A stretch of 64,000 bases of DNA. Origin: an uncultured Latescibacterota bacterium. Lineage in GTDB: Bacteria > Latescibacterota > UBA2968. The translations under genes and the position numbers were made by a program. The notes below the pieces were generated by a model. That model saw only the letters and a program-made list of their open reading frames with translations, was not told where the DNA came from and ran no database searches. The stretch is taken from assembly GCA_951812755.1 (NCBI GenBank), contig OX638329.1, positions 5,543,563 through 5,607,562 of the forward strand. The letters are read 5' to 3'. This document shows, in pieces, positions 46,616 to 56,186 of the stretch; the first letter of the stretch is position 1; every line of letters begins with the position of its first letter.

Positions 46616-48019
46616 ATGGCATCAGACATAAATTACGCAAGCTGGCCCCGACATGTGGCGCGTCATATTGATGTGGGCGATCAGAAGCAACTCTTTTTGG
46701 ACGACGGGTTTCTGGTAGAACGCGCCGAAGGGATTCGCTATGTCATGCACCAGCCGGTAAAACACCCGTGCAACCCGCTACTCGTACCCGACACGCCCTG
46801 GGAATTGCAGGTACAACTCTACGGATCCGTCCTGTGGGATGAAGAAGACCAAATCTACAAAATGTGGTACACAAATCGAACTTACAAATACGGCAAAGAC
46901 AGCGCAGTACTCATGGCTTATGCCACCTCGGAAGACGGGATCAACTGGACAAAGCCCACCCTCAACATCCTGCCCCATGAGGGATCCGCAAAAAACAATT
47001 TGCTACTGGACCCCGGACCCGGCGGCAGTGGCGGCGTATGCGTCTTAAAAACACCTGATGAACAGAACAAAAAATACAAAATGCTCTACAAAACCATCGA
47101 AGAAGGCGGCGGCCTAAAAATCGCTTTCTCGCCAGACGGAATCAACTGGACAAAACACCCCAAAACCGTCTTACCCGGCGTCTTTGACACATTCAACGTC
47201 GCAGTACAGGACAACGACAAATACGTCGCGTACATACGCATAAACCAGAGACCCCGAAAGCGACACCGCGCATTGGGACGCATCGAATCCGCAGACTTCA
47301 TCCACTGGAACACACCCACAATCGTCCTGAAACCAGATGAACGCGACCCAGAAGACACAGATATCTACACATCCGCTGCATTTAAGTACCCACAAGCGGA
47401 TTACGCCTATTTTATGATGCCCAGCCTTTTTGATTGGCGAACCGGAAAACTTCAGGTACAATTAGCCACGAGTCGGGACAATGCAAATTGGAATCGGGCG
47501 GGAAATCGCGACGTATTCATACCACTGGGAGAACCAAATAGTTATGAATCAGCAGAAATCATGGTCGGTGCGCCGTCAGTCGTAAAAGATCAGATCCACA
47601 TCTACTACCACGGCAGCAACCGGCCACACTGGAATGGAATGGGACGTCCGTTTGAAGAAAAAAGCGGCATTGGTCTGGCAACACTGCGCCTGGATGGATT
47701 CATCTCGATTGACGCTGGCGAAAAACCGAGCGGCGGCACAATCACAACCGTACCCATACAATTCTCGGGCAATCACCTGGAGATAAACGCAGATGCAACC
47801 TGGGGAGAAATTCGCGTCGAAATTTTAAACGACGAAAATGAAGTAATCGAAGGATTTGATCGCCAATCGTGCCAGCCTGTAATCGGCGACTCCGTGCGCC
47901 ATCGCGTCTCCTGGTCGGGCGGCGATGTACGCACCCTGATCGGAACAACCGTAAAACTGCGATTTCATATCTTCTGCGCCCGGCTTTACGCATTCCAATT
48001 CAGCACAAAGCACCCCTAA
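46616..48019 (+). CDS. Five-bladed beta-propeller glycoside-hydrolase-like protein
   Basis: A 467-residue protein resembling the GH43/GH32-type propeller families: QKQLFLDDGFLVE at the start, SVLWDEEDQIYKMWYTNRTY, ATSEDGINWTKPTLN, FSPDGINWTKHP and DTDIYTSAAFKYP, the repeated (S/T)xDGxNW blade motif. A C-terminal beta-sandwich follows (GNHLEINADATWGEIRVEILNDENEVIEGF). No signal peptide. It probably handles a sugar substrate; catalytic acids cannot be assigned with confidence. AGGAGA lies before the ATG. The metallophosphoesterase gene follows 14 nt later in the same operon. Confidence 0.8.
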   Translation: MASDINYASWPRHVARHIDVGDQKQLFLDDGFLVERAEGIRYVMHQPVKHPCNPLLVPDTPWELQVQLYGSVLWDEEDQIYKMWYTNRTYKYGKDSAVLMAYATSEDGINWTKPTLNILPHEGSAKNNLLLDPGPGGSGGVCVLKTPDEQNKKYKMLYKTIEEGGGLKIAFSPDGINWTKHPKTVLPGVFDTFNVAVQDNDKYVAYIRINQRPRKRHRALGRIESADFIHWNTPTIVLKPDERDPEDTDIYTSAAFKYPQADYAYFMMPSLFDWRTGKLQVQLATSRDNANWNRAGNRDVFIPLGEPNSYESAEIMVGAPSVVKDQIHIYYHGSNRPHWNGMGRPFEEKSGIGLATLRLDGFISIDAGEKPSGGTITTVPIQFSGNHLEINADATWGEIRVEILNDENEVIEGFDRQSCQPVIGDSVRHRVSWSGGDVRTLIGTTVKLRFHIFCARLYAFQFSTKHP

Positions 48020-48033
48020 CCCAAGGAGACCCC

Positions 48034-48939
48034 ATGCCTTCACACTTTGTCTTTGTCACAGACAGCCATCACCACGCCGCTGCCGAAAAAGACTTCGGCG
48101 CGCCCAAAATGCTGACGCGCAGCCATGAAATACACCGTGCAATGGTACCGGCCATCAACGCCTGCAAAGCGGACTTCATCGTACACGGCGGCGATGTGGT
48201 CTGCGGCGGTGGGTCATTTGAAATGCCCTTTGATATTTACTTACAAACCATAGACGAAGCCAAAAACGCATTTGACGGCCTTCACGCGCCCACATACTAT
48301 GTCCCGGGCAATCACGATTGCGATGCCCAGGAAGGGAGCTTTGAAGCTTTTGCCAGACAATTTCCAATCCCCGAAACCCTGGACATCGTCGAAGCCGCGC
48401 CGCGCCTGCGCCTTGCACTCGCCAACGTGTACCCAGTCAGCCCACTAAAAGACAGTTTGGGCACATGGACAGAAGCGCACGACCGCATCTTGCGCGAAGC
48501 CGCTGCAAAAGCTTACGATGACCGCTGCGCCCTCATCTTGTTCATTCACCCCTGGGTCTTCCCCCAATACGAAGCACAAGCCGACTTTGTGCCGGGCGGC
48601 ATTGTCAGCAACGCCGAACAACTCATGGAAACCGTAAAAGACCAGCCCGCTGTCATCGCCATCTTCACCGGACACAGACACATTAATCGCATCCGCACAT
48701 ATCGCGACTTCCTCATCATTGACACCGCCTGCCTGATCGGTTTCCCATTGGGCTTCCGCGAAGTCTGGCTCACAGAAGACGGCTATTTCAAAACGCGCTT
48801 CCGCACACTGGACCTGCCCGACCTGATGCAGGCTTCTTTTGATCGCTCACCCATACAAACAAATCAGATGTGGCAAGGAGAAGTCCACGACCGCGACACA
48901 GAAATTTTGATCCCACGGCTAAAAGCACTCTGGAGATAA
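48034..48939 (+). CDS. Calcineurin-like metallophosphoesterase
   Basis: A 301-residue metal-dependent phosphoesterase. FVTDSHHHA gives the first metal Asp and His, FIVHGGDVV the second Asp, YVPGNHDCD the GNHD motif, LILFIHPW and FTGHRHINR the last His ligands. The start at 48034 follows AAGGAG at the ideal distance; the open frame upstream lies inside the preceding gene. Substrates in this family range from nucleotides to phosphodiesters. It is cotranscribed with the propeller protein and converges on the enoyl-CoA hydratase gene with a 1-nt gap. Confidence 0.93.
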   Translation: MPSHFVFVTDSHHHAAAEKDFGAPKMLTRSHEIHRAMVPAINACKADFIVHGGDVVCGGGSFEMPFDIYLQTIDEAKNAFDGLHAPTYYVPGNHDCDAQEGSFEAFARQFPIPETLDIVEAAPRLRLALANVYPVSPLKDSLGTWTEAHDRILREAAAKAYDDRCALILFIHPWVFPQYEAQADFVPGGIVSNAEQLMETVKDQPAVIAIFTGHRHINRIRTYRDFLIIDTACLIGFPLGFREVWLTEDGYFKTRFRTLDLPDLMQASFDRSPIQTNQMWQGEVHDRDTEILIPRLKALWR

Positions 48940-48940
48940 A

Positions 48941-49726
48941 CTATCGCCCCTGAAAATTCGGCTTGCGCTTCTCCATAAATGCCGCGCGGCCCTCTTTGTA
49001 ATCCTCACTCCCAAAACAGGTATCAATAACCCGCTGGCACAAATCGAGATCGCGCTCATCTGCATCCTTGCCAATCTCTGCAATAATCTGCTTACTCGCG
49101 CTAATCGTAAGCGGCGCATTACCCGCAATAGTCTCCGCATAATCATCCACATAATCATCCAGCGCATCCCGCGACAAAACCCGGTTAATCAGACCCATGT
49201 GGTATGCCTCAGAAGCATTGAACCGCCGAGCCGTAAACAAAATCTCGCACGCATTGGCCGGACCCACCAGCCCCACGAGCGGTTTGAGCGCACCGTACCC
49301 ATACCCCAGGCCCAGCTTCGCTGCAGGAATAGCAAAAGACGAATCATCGGACGCAATCCGCAAATCACAACACAGCGCAGTTGCAAGCCCCCCGCCAATA
49401 CAATACCCCGCAATTTTTGCAATCGTGGGCTTGAGCACCTGCGCGAGCTTCTCATAAGCGCGCCCCATAGTCGCGTTATACACCTCTACCGCATCTGCCG
49501 TCCCGCGTTGCTCTTCAAACTGCGAAATATCCGCCCCCGCAGAAAACGCCCTGCCACCCTCGCCCGAAAGCACAATAACGCGAACCGCATCGTCCGATTC
49601 AAAATCGTCAATAGCCCGCGCCATACCCTGCCACATATCATAAGAAATGGCATTGAGTTTCTCAGGCTGATTCAGGCGAATATGCCCAACGCCGCCATCT
49701 TTCTGCACAATAATTTTATCTGTCAT
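48941..49726 (-). CDS. Enoyl-CoA hydratase/isomerase (crotonase family)
   Basis: A 261-residue crotonase. GGVGHIRLNQPEKLNAISYDMW, then SGEGGRAFSAGADISQFEEQRG (first oxyanion-hole loop) and IAGYCIGGGLATALCCDLRIASDDSSFAIPAAKLGLGYGYGA (second loop). The catalytic Glu of hydratases would sit in the LGLGYGYG segment, where Gly/Tyr is seen, so the reaction may be isomerisation or another crotonase chemistry. I start at 49726 (MTDKIIVQ) behind GAGG. It is the last gene of the operon PhyH - CoA-transferase - crotonase. Confidence 0.92.
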   Translation of the reverse strand: MTDKIIVQKDGGVGHIRLNQPEKLNAISYDMWQGMARAIDDFESDDAVRVIVLSGEGGRAFSAGADISQFEEQRGTADAVEVYNATMGRAYEKLAQVLKPTIAKIAGYCIGGGLATALCCDLRIASDDSSFAIPAAKLGLGYGYGALKPLVGLVGPANACEILFTARRFNASEAYHMGLINRVLSRDALDDYVDDYAETIAGNAPLTISASKQIIAEIGKDADERDLDLCQRVIDTCFGSEDYKEGRAAFMEKRKPNFQGR

Positions 49727-49746
49727 TGAATACCTCACAGAGAATA

Positions 49747-50934
49747 TCAAACGATATCCTCCTCTTTCATAGTCGCAATTTCATCTTCCGAAAACCCAAA
49801 CTCTCTCAAAATCTCATCCGTATGCTCACCCCGTTCGGGTGACGCCCTGTAGGGCAGATCTCGTGCGTTACTCAAATTCGTCGCATTTCTCACCACATCG
49901 TAATCCCCCATAACACTGTGATTCACAGAACGCGACATCTTCAAATGCGTAACTTGTGGATCGGACCACATCTCATCCATCTGATAAATCGGCCCACACG
50001 GCACACCCGCTGCATTCAGCGCATCAATCCAATGGGCACTATCTCGCGTCGCAAAATACTCTTGCAAACTCTCATTCAGCACATCCCGATTCTTCAATCG
50101 CGCTTCGCCATTGCCGAACCTCTGATCCCTGTGCAAATCCCCAGCACCCAGCACATCGCACAAACGCTGCCACATAAGCTCCCCGCTACAGGCAATATTG
50201 ATATACCCATCGCGGGTTTGAAACACCCCCGTCGGAATACTGGTGGGATGATTATTACCCGCCTGCTCGGGCACCTCATTTGCAATCAACCACCGCGCCG
50301 CCTGAAAATCCAGCATAGCAATTTGCGCTTCCAGCAACGACGTATGCACCCACTGCCCCTCCCCGGTCTCCTCGCGCTGAAGTAACGCAGTGAGAATACC
50401 AATAGCAGTGTACAAACCAGAAGCAAGATCGGCAATCGGCACCCCAACGCGCACCGGACCCTGCCCCGGCAAACCCGTAATCCACATCAACCCCCCCATA
50501 CCCTGTGCAATCTGATCAAAACCCGGTCGCAATCTATATGGTCCCTCCTGTCCAAAACCCGAAATACTCGCGTACACAATACCCGAATTTTCCCTCTTGC
50601 ACCTCTCATACCCAATATCAAGTCGATCTTTAACATCGGGCCGAAAATTCTCCACAACCACATCCGCGCGCCTGACCATGCGGAAAAACGCTTCCCGCCC
50701 CGCATCGGCTTTGAGATTCAAAGTCATCCCGCGTTTGTTCCTGTGCAAATTCTGAAAATCCGGCCCGTGCCGCGGACCACCCATGCTCTTGGCAGCATCA
50801 ATATCTTCAGGCGGCTCAATCTTGATAATATTCGCACCCCAATCCGCGAGTTGACGCACCGCAGTGGGACCCGCACGCACGCGGGTCAAATCGAGCACAG
50901 TAAAACGGGCGAGAGGCCCTTGTACATTGTTCAT
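49747..50934 (-). CDS. CoA-transferase family III (CaiB/BaiF)
   Basis: A 395-residue single-unit CoA-transferase. FTVLDLTRVRAGPTAVRQLADWGANIIKIEPP starts the fold, VVENFRPDVKDRLDIGYE follows, and GPYRLRPGFDQIAQGMGGLMWITG keeps the catalytic Asp. TGVFQTRDGYINIACSGELMWQRLCDVLG is the usual second-domain start, and GEHTDEILREFGFSEDEIATMKE the end. It lies between PhyH (10 nt) and the crotonase (20 nt). It probably activates an acid as its CoA ester for the crotonase. Confidence 0.95.
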   Translation of the reverse strand: MNNVQGPLARFTVLDLTRVRAGPTAVRQLADWGANIIKIEPPEDIDAAKSMGGPRHGPDFQNLHRNKRGMTLNLKADAGREAFFRMVRRADVVVENFRPDVKDRLDIGYERCKRENSGIVYASISGFGQEGPYRLRPGFDQIAQGMGGLMWITGLPGQGPVRVGVPIADLASGLYTAIGILTALLQREETGEGQWVHTSLLEAQIAMLDFQAARWLIANEVPEQAGNNHPTSIPTGVFQTRDGYINIACSGELMWQRLCDVLGAGDLHRDQRFGNGEARLKNRDVLNESLQEYFATRDSAHWIDALNAAGVPCGPIYQMDEMWSDPQVTHLKMSRSVNHSVMGDYDVVRNATNLSNARDLPYRASPERGEHTDEILREFGFSEDEIATMKEEDIV

Positions 50935-50944
50935 AATGCACTCC

Positions 50945-51751
50945 TCAATAACTCACACACTGCACACCCGGCGGCATTTTAGGCGGCAGAGGCTGAATAA
51001 TTTTGCGCCGCTCGGACGGCAAACGCGCAATCAACTCGGGCGACGGCTGATAGCCATATCGGTCATTGCCCCAGTGGGGACCATAGCGAATAATAGCAAC
51101 GCGTCGTTCACCGGGGCGCGTGCGCTCTGACGAACCGTGCGCCATACAATCCACAAAAAAAATAGCATCACCCGCATCGAGCTGAATCTGAACAGCCGCT
51201 TCAACGCAGTCTAGCGAACGCCCGCTACCCGTACCTTTGGGATCCTCAAACGCGGGATGAAGCAAATTGGACTTATGCGAACCGGGAATCGCCATCGTCG
51301 CCCCATCGCCATCGCCAATATCGTTAAGCGCCAGCAAAATATTGATCTGCCCACAGCGAAACTCATTATTGTGAAAGCGAAACTGCGTGCGGATACGCCG
51401 CTTATGCGCGCCCGAATGCATGCGCGTCGCACCGCCCCGAGACCGAATATCGATAAATGACTCATCTATAAAAAGACCATCATCCCCACCGACAAAGCGC
51501 CTCATGTGATGAATCCACGAAGGATGATCAATCAAGCGTTCAAAAGGCTCGCCCATCTCAAAAATATTGTGCAAATGTCGTGCGCCCCCGCTCCGATGAA
51601 CCCATCCCCGCCATCCATCGGGTTCGAGATCGTTATACGTATCGATAATCGCATTGAGTTCGACGAGATGCTCGGCATCCACGGCATTTTTCAGCACAAT
51701 ATACCCGCGCAAATCAAAAAGATACTCTTCCATTTCAGTCGGCTGCATCAT
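50945..51751 (-). CDS. Phytanoyl-CoA dioxygenase (PhyH) family protein
   Basis: A 268-residue Fe(II)/2-oxoglutarate oxygenase-like protein. It starts MMQPTEMEEYLFDLRGYIVLKNAV behind GGAGAG. The metal site region is TRMHSGAHKRR...GQINILLALNDIGDGDGATMAIPGSHKSN and FFVDCMAHGSSERTRPGERR (distal His and 2OG Arg). The canonical HxD is HSG here, so one carboxylate ligand is missing at that position. HxG is common in some PhyH subfamilies and is also the hallmark of halogenases. It is the first gene of the operon with the CoA-transferase and crotonase. The substrate is unknown. Confidence 0.9.
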   Translation of the reverse strand: MMQPTEMEEYLFDLRGYIVLKNAVDAEHLVELNAIIDTYNDLEPDGWRGWVHRSGGARHLHNIFEMGEPFERLIDHPSWIHHMRRFVGGDDGLFIDESFIDIRSRGGATRMHSGAHKRRIRTQFRFHNNEFRCGQINILLALNDIGDGDGATMAIPGSHKSNLLHPAFEDPKGTGSGRSLDCVEAAVQIQLDAGDAIFFVDCMAHGSSERTRPGERRVAIIRYGPHWGNDRYGYQPSPELIARLPSERRKIIQPLPPKMPPGVQCVSY

Positions 51752-51756
51752 TTCTC
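51721..51756. repeat. Repeat A, copy 1 (5' end of the phyH gene)
   Basis: 36 bp covering the phyH start, repeated in the same orientation at 56151-56186 with 33 of 36 bases identical. The two copies bracket the heparinase-like gene. Confidence 0.8.
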
Positions 51757-51840
51757 TCCAGGAAAATTTTTTATGTGTAATCCTGTGTTGTGTCTCCCTG
51801 TGCATTCCACCCCTCTGTAAAACCACATCCTCCATCAATG

Positions 51841-51921
51841 AGAATACATTGAGAATCGGAATTTATCAAGACCGATTTTGCTTGTGGCTCTCTATTCTCA
51901 TGCTCGAAGACAAATCTACTG
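51841..51921. repeat. Repeat B, copy 1
   Basis: An 81-bp block (AGAATACATTGAGAATCGGA at the left end, CAAATCTACTG at the right) upstream of phyH; copy 2 at 57651-57731 lies upstream of the epimerase gene. About 90 percent identical by eye. Confidence 0.85.
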
Positions 51922-51937
51922 GATATGGCAAAATCTG

Positions 51938-52218
51938 ACGTCATGTGTGACTTCAAGATCAGAGGTCATAAGAGCACTGTCATTCTGAGCGGAGCGCAGC
52001 GGAGTCGAAGGAGCGGGGTACAACTGGCCGGTGAACGAGCCTGAAAAGCGGCTCGTTGTACACCATCCTCAGGACAGTTCATCTACTGCTTCAACGGTGT
52101 GCATGGGTAACAGATGCTTCGTCAGCCTATCGGGTGTTGGGCGCAGAAGATTCATTGCGCCCGCCTCAGCATGACAATGGTGTAGTAGCATATTTACTTT
52201 TAAAGTCACACATCACGT
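51938..52218. mobile_element. MITE-2 element carrying MITE-1 core sequence
   Basis: A 281-bp segment with the MITE-2 termini ACGTCATGTGTGACTT (51938-51953) and AAGTCACACATCACGT (52203-52218). Inside is the MITE-1 core in reverse (CTGTCATTCTGAGCGGAGCG ... CCTCAGCATGACA). No matching target duplication is visible. It occupies the 608-bp gene-free gap between phyH and the heparinase-like gene. Confidence 0.85.
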
Positions 52219-52359
52219 TGTTGTTATGAGTATTTTTTCTTTGCAAACGATTGCCTTATATTGTATCATAATGATAGTCTCCGGTCTTTTTTCTTCTAAA
52301 CGTTTTAACATCATATTGTGTTTTAAGGTTTCGGTCTCTGAAAGAAGTTGGACATCATC

Positions 52360-55300
52360 ATGAAATCAATTGCGGCAATAATCGTCCTCGTGCTGAGTCT
52401 CCAGACGCATACAGAAGCATTCACATCCCCAAATCGGGATCGGATTCTGACGACCCTGAAACCCGGGCACCCGCGTCTGATGATGGATGCAAATATCCTC
52501 GCACGCATTGAGAACCAGATCGCTCGAGATCCGGTTGCCGCCGAAATCTACCGCGGGATCAAGCGAGAAGCCCAGGAGATTCTCGCCCAGGAAACATCGG
52601 AATACAGCATCCTGGATGGAATACGCCTGCTCGCCACCAGCCGTCGCGTAAAAGAGCGCGTGCGCCTGCTCGCCTTTGTCTATCTCATGGAAGGAGACCA
52701 ACGCCATTTGGAACGCGCCTGGGCTGAACTCGAAGCCGCAGCGCAATTTAAAGACTGGAATCCCGATCACTTTCTCGACACCGCAGAAATGACCTATGCC
52801 TTTGCCGTTGGATACGACTGGTTGTACAACTATTGGACAGAGGACCAGCGTCTCGTGCTTCGCAACGCCATTGTTGAAAAGGGCCTCATACCCGGTCGGG
52901 ATGCCTATCGCGAAAACGCCAAGCGGCCGTGGATGAATTTGTGGACGAGCAGTAACAGCAACTTGAATCAGGTCGGCAATAGTGGGTTTGGCATAGGCGC
53001 GCTCGCCATTGCCGATGAAGAACCAGAACTCGCCAGTGAAATTCTCTACGAGGGCATCAAAAACATTTCGGTGGCGATGAATTTTTACGCCCCAGATGGC
53101 GCGGGTATCGAAGGCGTGACCTATTGGGATTATGGTGCGCGTTACAACGTGCTCTTTTTGTCCAGCCTGTTCAGCGCACTCGGCACGGATTTTGATCTCT
53201 CATCCATTTCCGGATTCAGAGAAAGCGGGGATTATCAGATTTACATTTCGGGTGCAGATCGCTACAGTTTTGACTTTGCCGATTGCGGGTTGCAGCGCGT
53301 GAGTTCTCCCATGCATTTCTGGATGGGCAAGCATTACGGCATACAACGCTACAGTTGGTTTCGCTACGATATGCTCAGGCAATACGGCAGGGGAACAGTG
53401 CTCGACTTGCTGTGGTTCGACGACAGCGCAAAAGACTTTGATCCCAGCATCCTGCCCCTTGACAAACGCTTTCGCAAAGCCGATGTCACCACTCTGCGTT
53501 CTTCCTGGACCGACCCCAATGCCCTCGTGCTGGGTATTCAAGCTGGCGGCAATTACAACCTTCGCATGCACCGGCACCTCGATCAGGGCACATTTATCCT
53601 CGAAGCACTCGGTGAGCGATGGGCTATCGACTCGGGCACAGAACGCGAAACCTATCAGACCCATCTCAACAAACGCCAACGGTGGGAATTTTATCGCATC
53701 CGAGCCGAAGGGCACAACACCCTTGTCTTCAACCCCGGCAATGGTCCAGATCAAAATCCCAAAGCCGAATGCCCCATCACCACCTTCAACGCTGCTCCCA
53801 ATCACGCGACTACTATTCTCGACCTGACTGACGTTTATACTGATGATGTGACGCGCGCACAGCGCACTTTTGAGATGATTGACCAGAATCATGTCGTAAT
53901 TACCGACTACATTGAAGCCAGAGCACCGTCTGAACTCTGGTGGTTTATGCACACGACAGCCGGTATCGAACTCTACGGACAAACCGCTCTTTTAATGCAG
54001 GAGGGCAAACATCTCAAAGCGGAAATTTTATCGCCGTCCAACGCGATATTTACAGTCCTCGACGCAACGCCTCTGCCCACCTCCCCCAATCCCGAACAGG
54101 CCGATAACACAGGCCGCAGAAAACTGGCGATCCACTTCACAGATGTCACAACCTTGAAAATCAGAATAAGACTCATACCGGGAAACGTCGTACCTTTGCC
54201 CTTGCCGGAGGTCTCGATTCGTGCGGTCTCGGCCTCTGTGGTAGAGGGCGAGGACGCGGTCTTCACGCTGACGCGCACAGGTGCTGTCACAGAGGCCCTA
54301 ACGGTGATGGTCGCTGTCGAAGAGAGTGAGGTCATGCTGGATGCCCCGGTTCCCGAGCGCGCGTCGTTCGCGGCTGGCGCACAGGAGGCGCAGGTCAGGG
54401 TTCCAACCCTCGTCGACGATGTGTACGAAGCCGACAGCGAGGTGACGGCGCGCATCCAATACGGGTCTGGCTACCATATAGATGAAGGTGCCATATCGGC
54501 GTCGATGACGGTACTCGATGACGATGAGGTTATTCTGTGGTCGGCTGATATGGCGGTAATCGATTACGGAACGGGTGCTATTGGGGCCGGTAACTCAGAA
54601 CCGTTCTCGAACGAAATCAGCAGCGCGAATCTTCAGGCGAAGTGGCTCTGGTACTATACCCCGAGTCGGCAACTGCATCTGGCGTTCTCGCAAGTGCTTG
54701 ACGTCGGCGATAACCTGGTGCTGTATCTGGGCGATGTGGCGCTGGCCTTTCCGGCGAGAAGTGGCGAAAGCGCGAGCTTTACATGGAAGAACGTCGATCT
54801 CGCCTGGACAGACGGTCAGACGCTCCAGGTGCGCGTCGTCAAGACACCGGCGACGGTCCCTCCAGCCAACAGTCCGGCTACTACCGAGCTTCCGGTGATT
54901 TCGGTCGTCGCCGTGGCGAGTCCCGTGTCCGAGGGAGAGAAGGCGGAGTTCACCGTGTCGCGCACGGGACCGACGACAGAGCCACTGACCGTGCAGATGA
55001 ATTGGGCGCTTAGCGACCGCTCAACGATCCAGGAGACTCGCGTGCTATTCCAAGCTGGCAAGAGCAATAAGACATCCTACTTGAAAAAAGATGACGACCA
55101 GGTGGTGCGAGAGGACCTGACCGTCACTGTAATACTGGTGGATGGCGAGGGCTACAAGGTGTCGGAGAAGGCGACTTCGGCAGAGGTGGTTATGGAGGAC
55201 AACGACGCGGTGGAGTTCGTGCTGTCGATGGATCCTGCTAAGGTCGCAGAGGGCGATTCCACGACGGTGCAGGTCGAGATCAGTAACGGCGTCACGTTCG

Positions 55301-56145
55301 CGGCGGACCAGGCAATCGCGCTCGATTTCGCAGGGAGCGCGGCGACGAAGGGCACGGACTTCACGGTATCTCCTGAGTCGCTGACACTGCGCGCAGGAGC
55401 AAGTTCGGTGACGGCGACGGTGACGGCGTTGGTTGATACCGACGAGGAAGGCGATGAGACCGTCGCGATTGCGGCCACGCATGGCGAGAAGGTGATCGGC
55501 ACGGGAGCAGTCACGATCACGGACAGCGAGGAAAAGCCGACGCTAACGGCGAGCTTCACCAGCGTGCCCGCGTCGCACGATGGCTCGACCATCTTCACCT
55601 TCAACCTCTCGTTCAACGAACCAGTGGCTGTCAGCTACAAGGTCCTGCGCGACCAGGCCCTCAGCGCCAGCAATGGCACTGTCCGCCGCTGCCACCGCGT
55701 GAACGGACGCAACGACTTGTGGAAAGTCCACATCGAACCCACCTCCAACGCCGACATAACCGTCAGCCTGTCGGCTACTACAGACTGCACCGCTGCAGAC
55801 GCGGTCTGCACAGCAGACGACATGCCGCTGTCAAATAGTCTCTCAGAGACAGTGTCCGGTCCTCCGCTGAACTTCGGTCTAGATGCGAACTATCCCAACC
55901 CATTTAACCCCGAAACGCGGATTACCTATACCCTATCCGAAGTCGGTCCGGTAGAATTGGCGATCTACAATATCATGGGGCAGCGGGTGCGAACGCTCGT
56001 GCAAGGAGTACAGGCCCCTGATCGATACCAGGTCATCTGGGATGGGCGCAACGACAATGGTGTTTCGATTGCCAGTGGGGTATATCTGTATCGGCTTTCC
56101 AGCGCACAGGGGGTGCAGATGCGGCGGATGTTGCTGCTGAAATAG
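52360..56145 (+). CDS. Secreted heparinase-like protein with Calx-beta repeats and FlgD-like C-terminal sorting domain
   Basis: A 1261-residue exported modular protein. A signal peptide (MKSIAAIIVLVLSLQTHTEAF) leads into an alpha/alpha toroid and heparinase II/III-like sandwich up to ~residue 610 (TAEMTYAFAVGYDWLYNYWTEDQRLVLRNAI; NLRMHRHLDQGTFILEALGERWAIDSGTE; EGHNTLVFNPG), a polysaccharide-lyase architecture. Then come a Calx-beta repeat (VSASVVEGEDAVFTLTRTG), a beta-sandwich of ~100 residues, and two more Calx-beta repeats (PVSEGEKAEFTVSRTG; AKVAEGDSTTVQVEI). The end is NYPNPFNPETRITYTL...GVYLYRLSS, the FlgD-Ig/T9SS-like sorting tail common in the FCB group. Base use changes sharply near 54,190: the Calx part has many G/C-ending codons, unlike the lyase part, which suggests separate origins. 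Confidence 0.88.
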   Translation: MKSIAAIIVLVLSLQTHTEAFTSPNRDRILTTLKPGHPRLMMDANILARIENQIARDPVAAEIYRGIKREAQEILAQETSEYSILDGIRLLATSRRVKERVRLLAFVYLMEGDQRHLERAWAELEAAAQFKDWNPDHFLDTAEMTYAFAVGYDWLYNYWTEDQRLVLRNAIVEKGLIPGRDAYRENAKRPWMNLWTSSNSNLNQVGNSGFGIGALAIADEEPELASEILYEGIKNISVAMNFYAPDGAGIEGVTYWDYGARYNVLFLSSLFSALGTDFDLSSISGFRESGDYQIYISGADRYSFDFADCGLQRVSSPMHFWMGKHYGIQRYSWFRYDMLRQYGRGTVLDLLWFDDSAKDFDPSILPLDKRFRKADVTTLRSSWTDPNALVLGIQAGGNYNLRMHRHLDQGTFILEALGERWAIDSGTERETYQTHLNKRQRWEFYRIRAEGHNTLVFNPGNGPDQNPKAECPITTFNAAPNHATTILDLTDVYTDDVTRAQRTFEMIDQNHVVITDYIEARAPSELWWFMHTTAGIELYGQTALLMQEGKHLKAEILSPSNAIFTVLDATPLPTSPNPEQADNTGRRKLAIHFTDVTTLKIRIRLIPGNVVPLPLPEVSIRAVSASVVEGEDAVFTLTRTGAVTEALTVMVAVEESEVMLDAPVPERASFAAGAQEAQVRVPTLVDDVYEADSEVTARIQYGSGYHIDEGAISASMTVLDDDEVILWSADMAVIDYGTGAIGAGNSEPFSNEISSANLQAKWLWYYTPSRQLHLAFSQVLDVGDNLVLYLGDVALAFPARSGESASFTWKNVDLAWTDGQTLQVRVVKTPATVPPANSPATTELPVISVVAVASPVSEGEKAEFTVSRTGPTTEPLTVQMNWALSDRSTIQETRVLFQAGKSNKTSYLKKDDDQVVREDLTVTVILVDGEGYKVSEKATSAEVVMEDNDAVEFVLSMDPAKVAEGDSTTVQVEISNGVTFAADQAIALDFAGSAATKGTDFTVSPESLTLRAGASSVTATVTALVDTDEEGDETVAIAATHGEKVIGTGAVTITDSEEKPTLTASFTSVPASHDGSTIFTFNLSFNEPVAVSYKVLRDQALSASNGTVRRCHRVNGRNDLWKVHIEPTSNADITVSLSATTDCTAADAVCTADDMPLSNSLSETVSGPPLNFGLDANYPNPFNPETRITYTLSEVGPVELAIYNIMGQRVRTLVQGVQAPDRYQVIWDGRNDNGVSIASGVYLYRLSSAQGVQMRRMLLLK

Positions 56146-56150
56146 CGAAA

Positions 56151-56186
56151 GATATTCCTCCATTTCAGTCGGCTACATCATTTCTC
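56151..56186. repeat. Repeat A, copy 2 (phyH 5'-end duplicate)
   Basis: On the minus strand it reads ATGATGTAGCCGACTGAAAT, matching the phyH start but with a stop at the third codon. It overlaps the C-terminus of the HAD gene. Confidence 0.8.
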
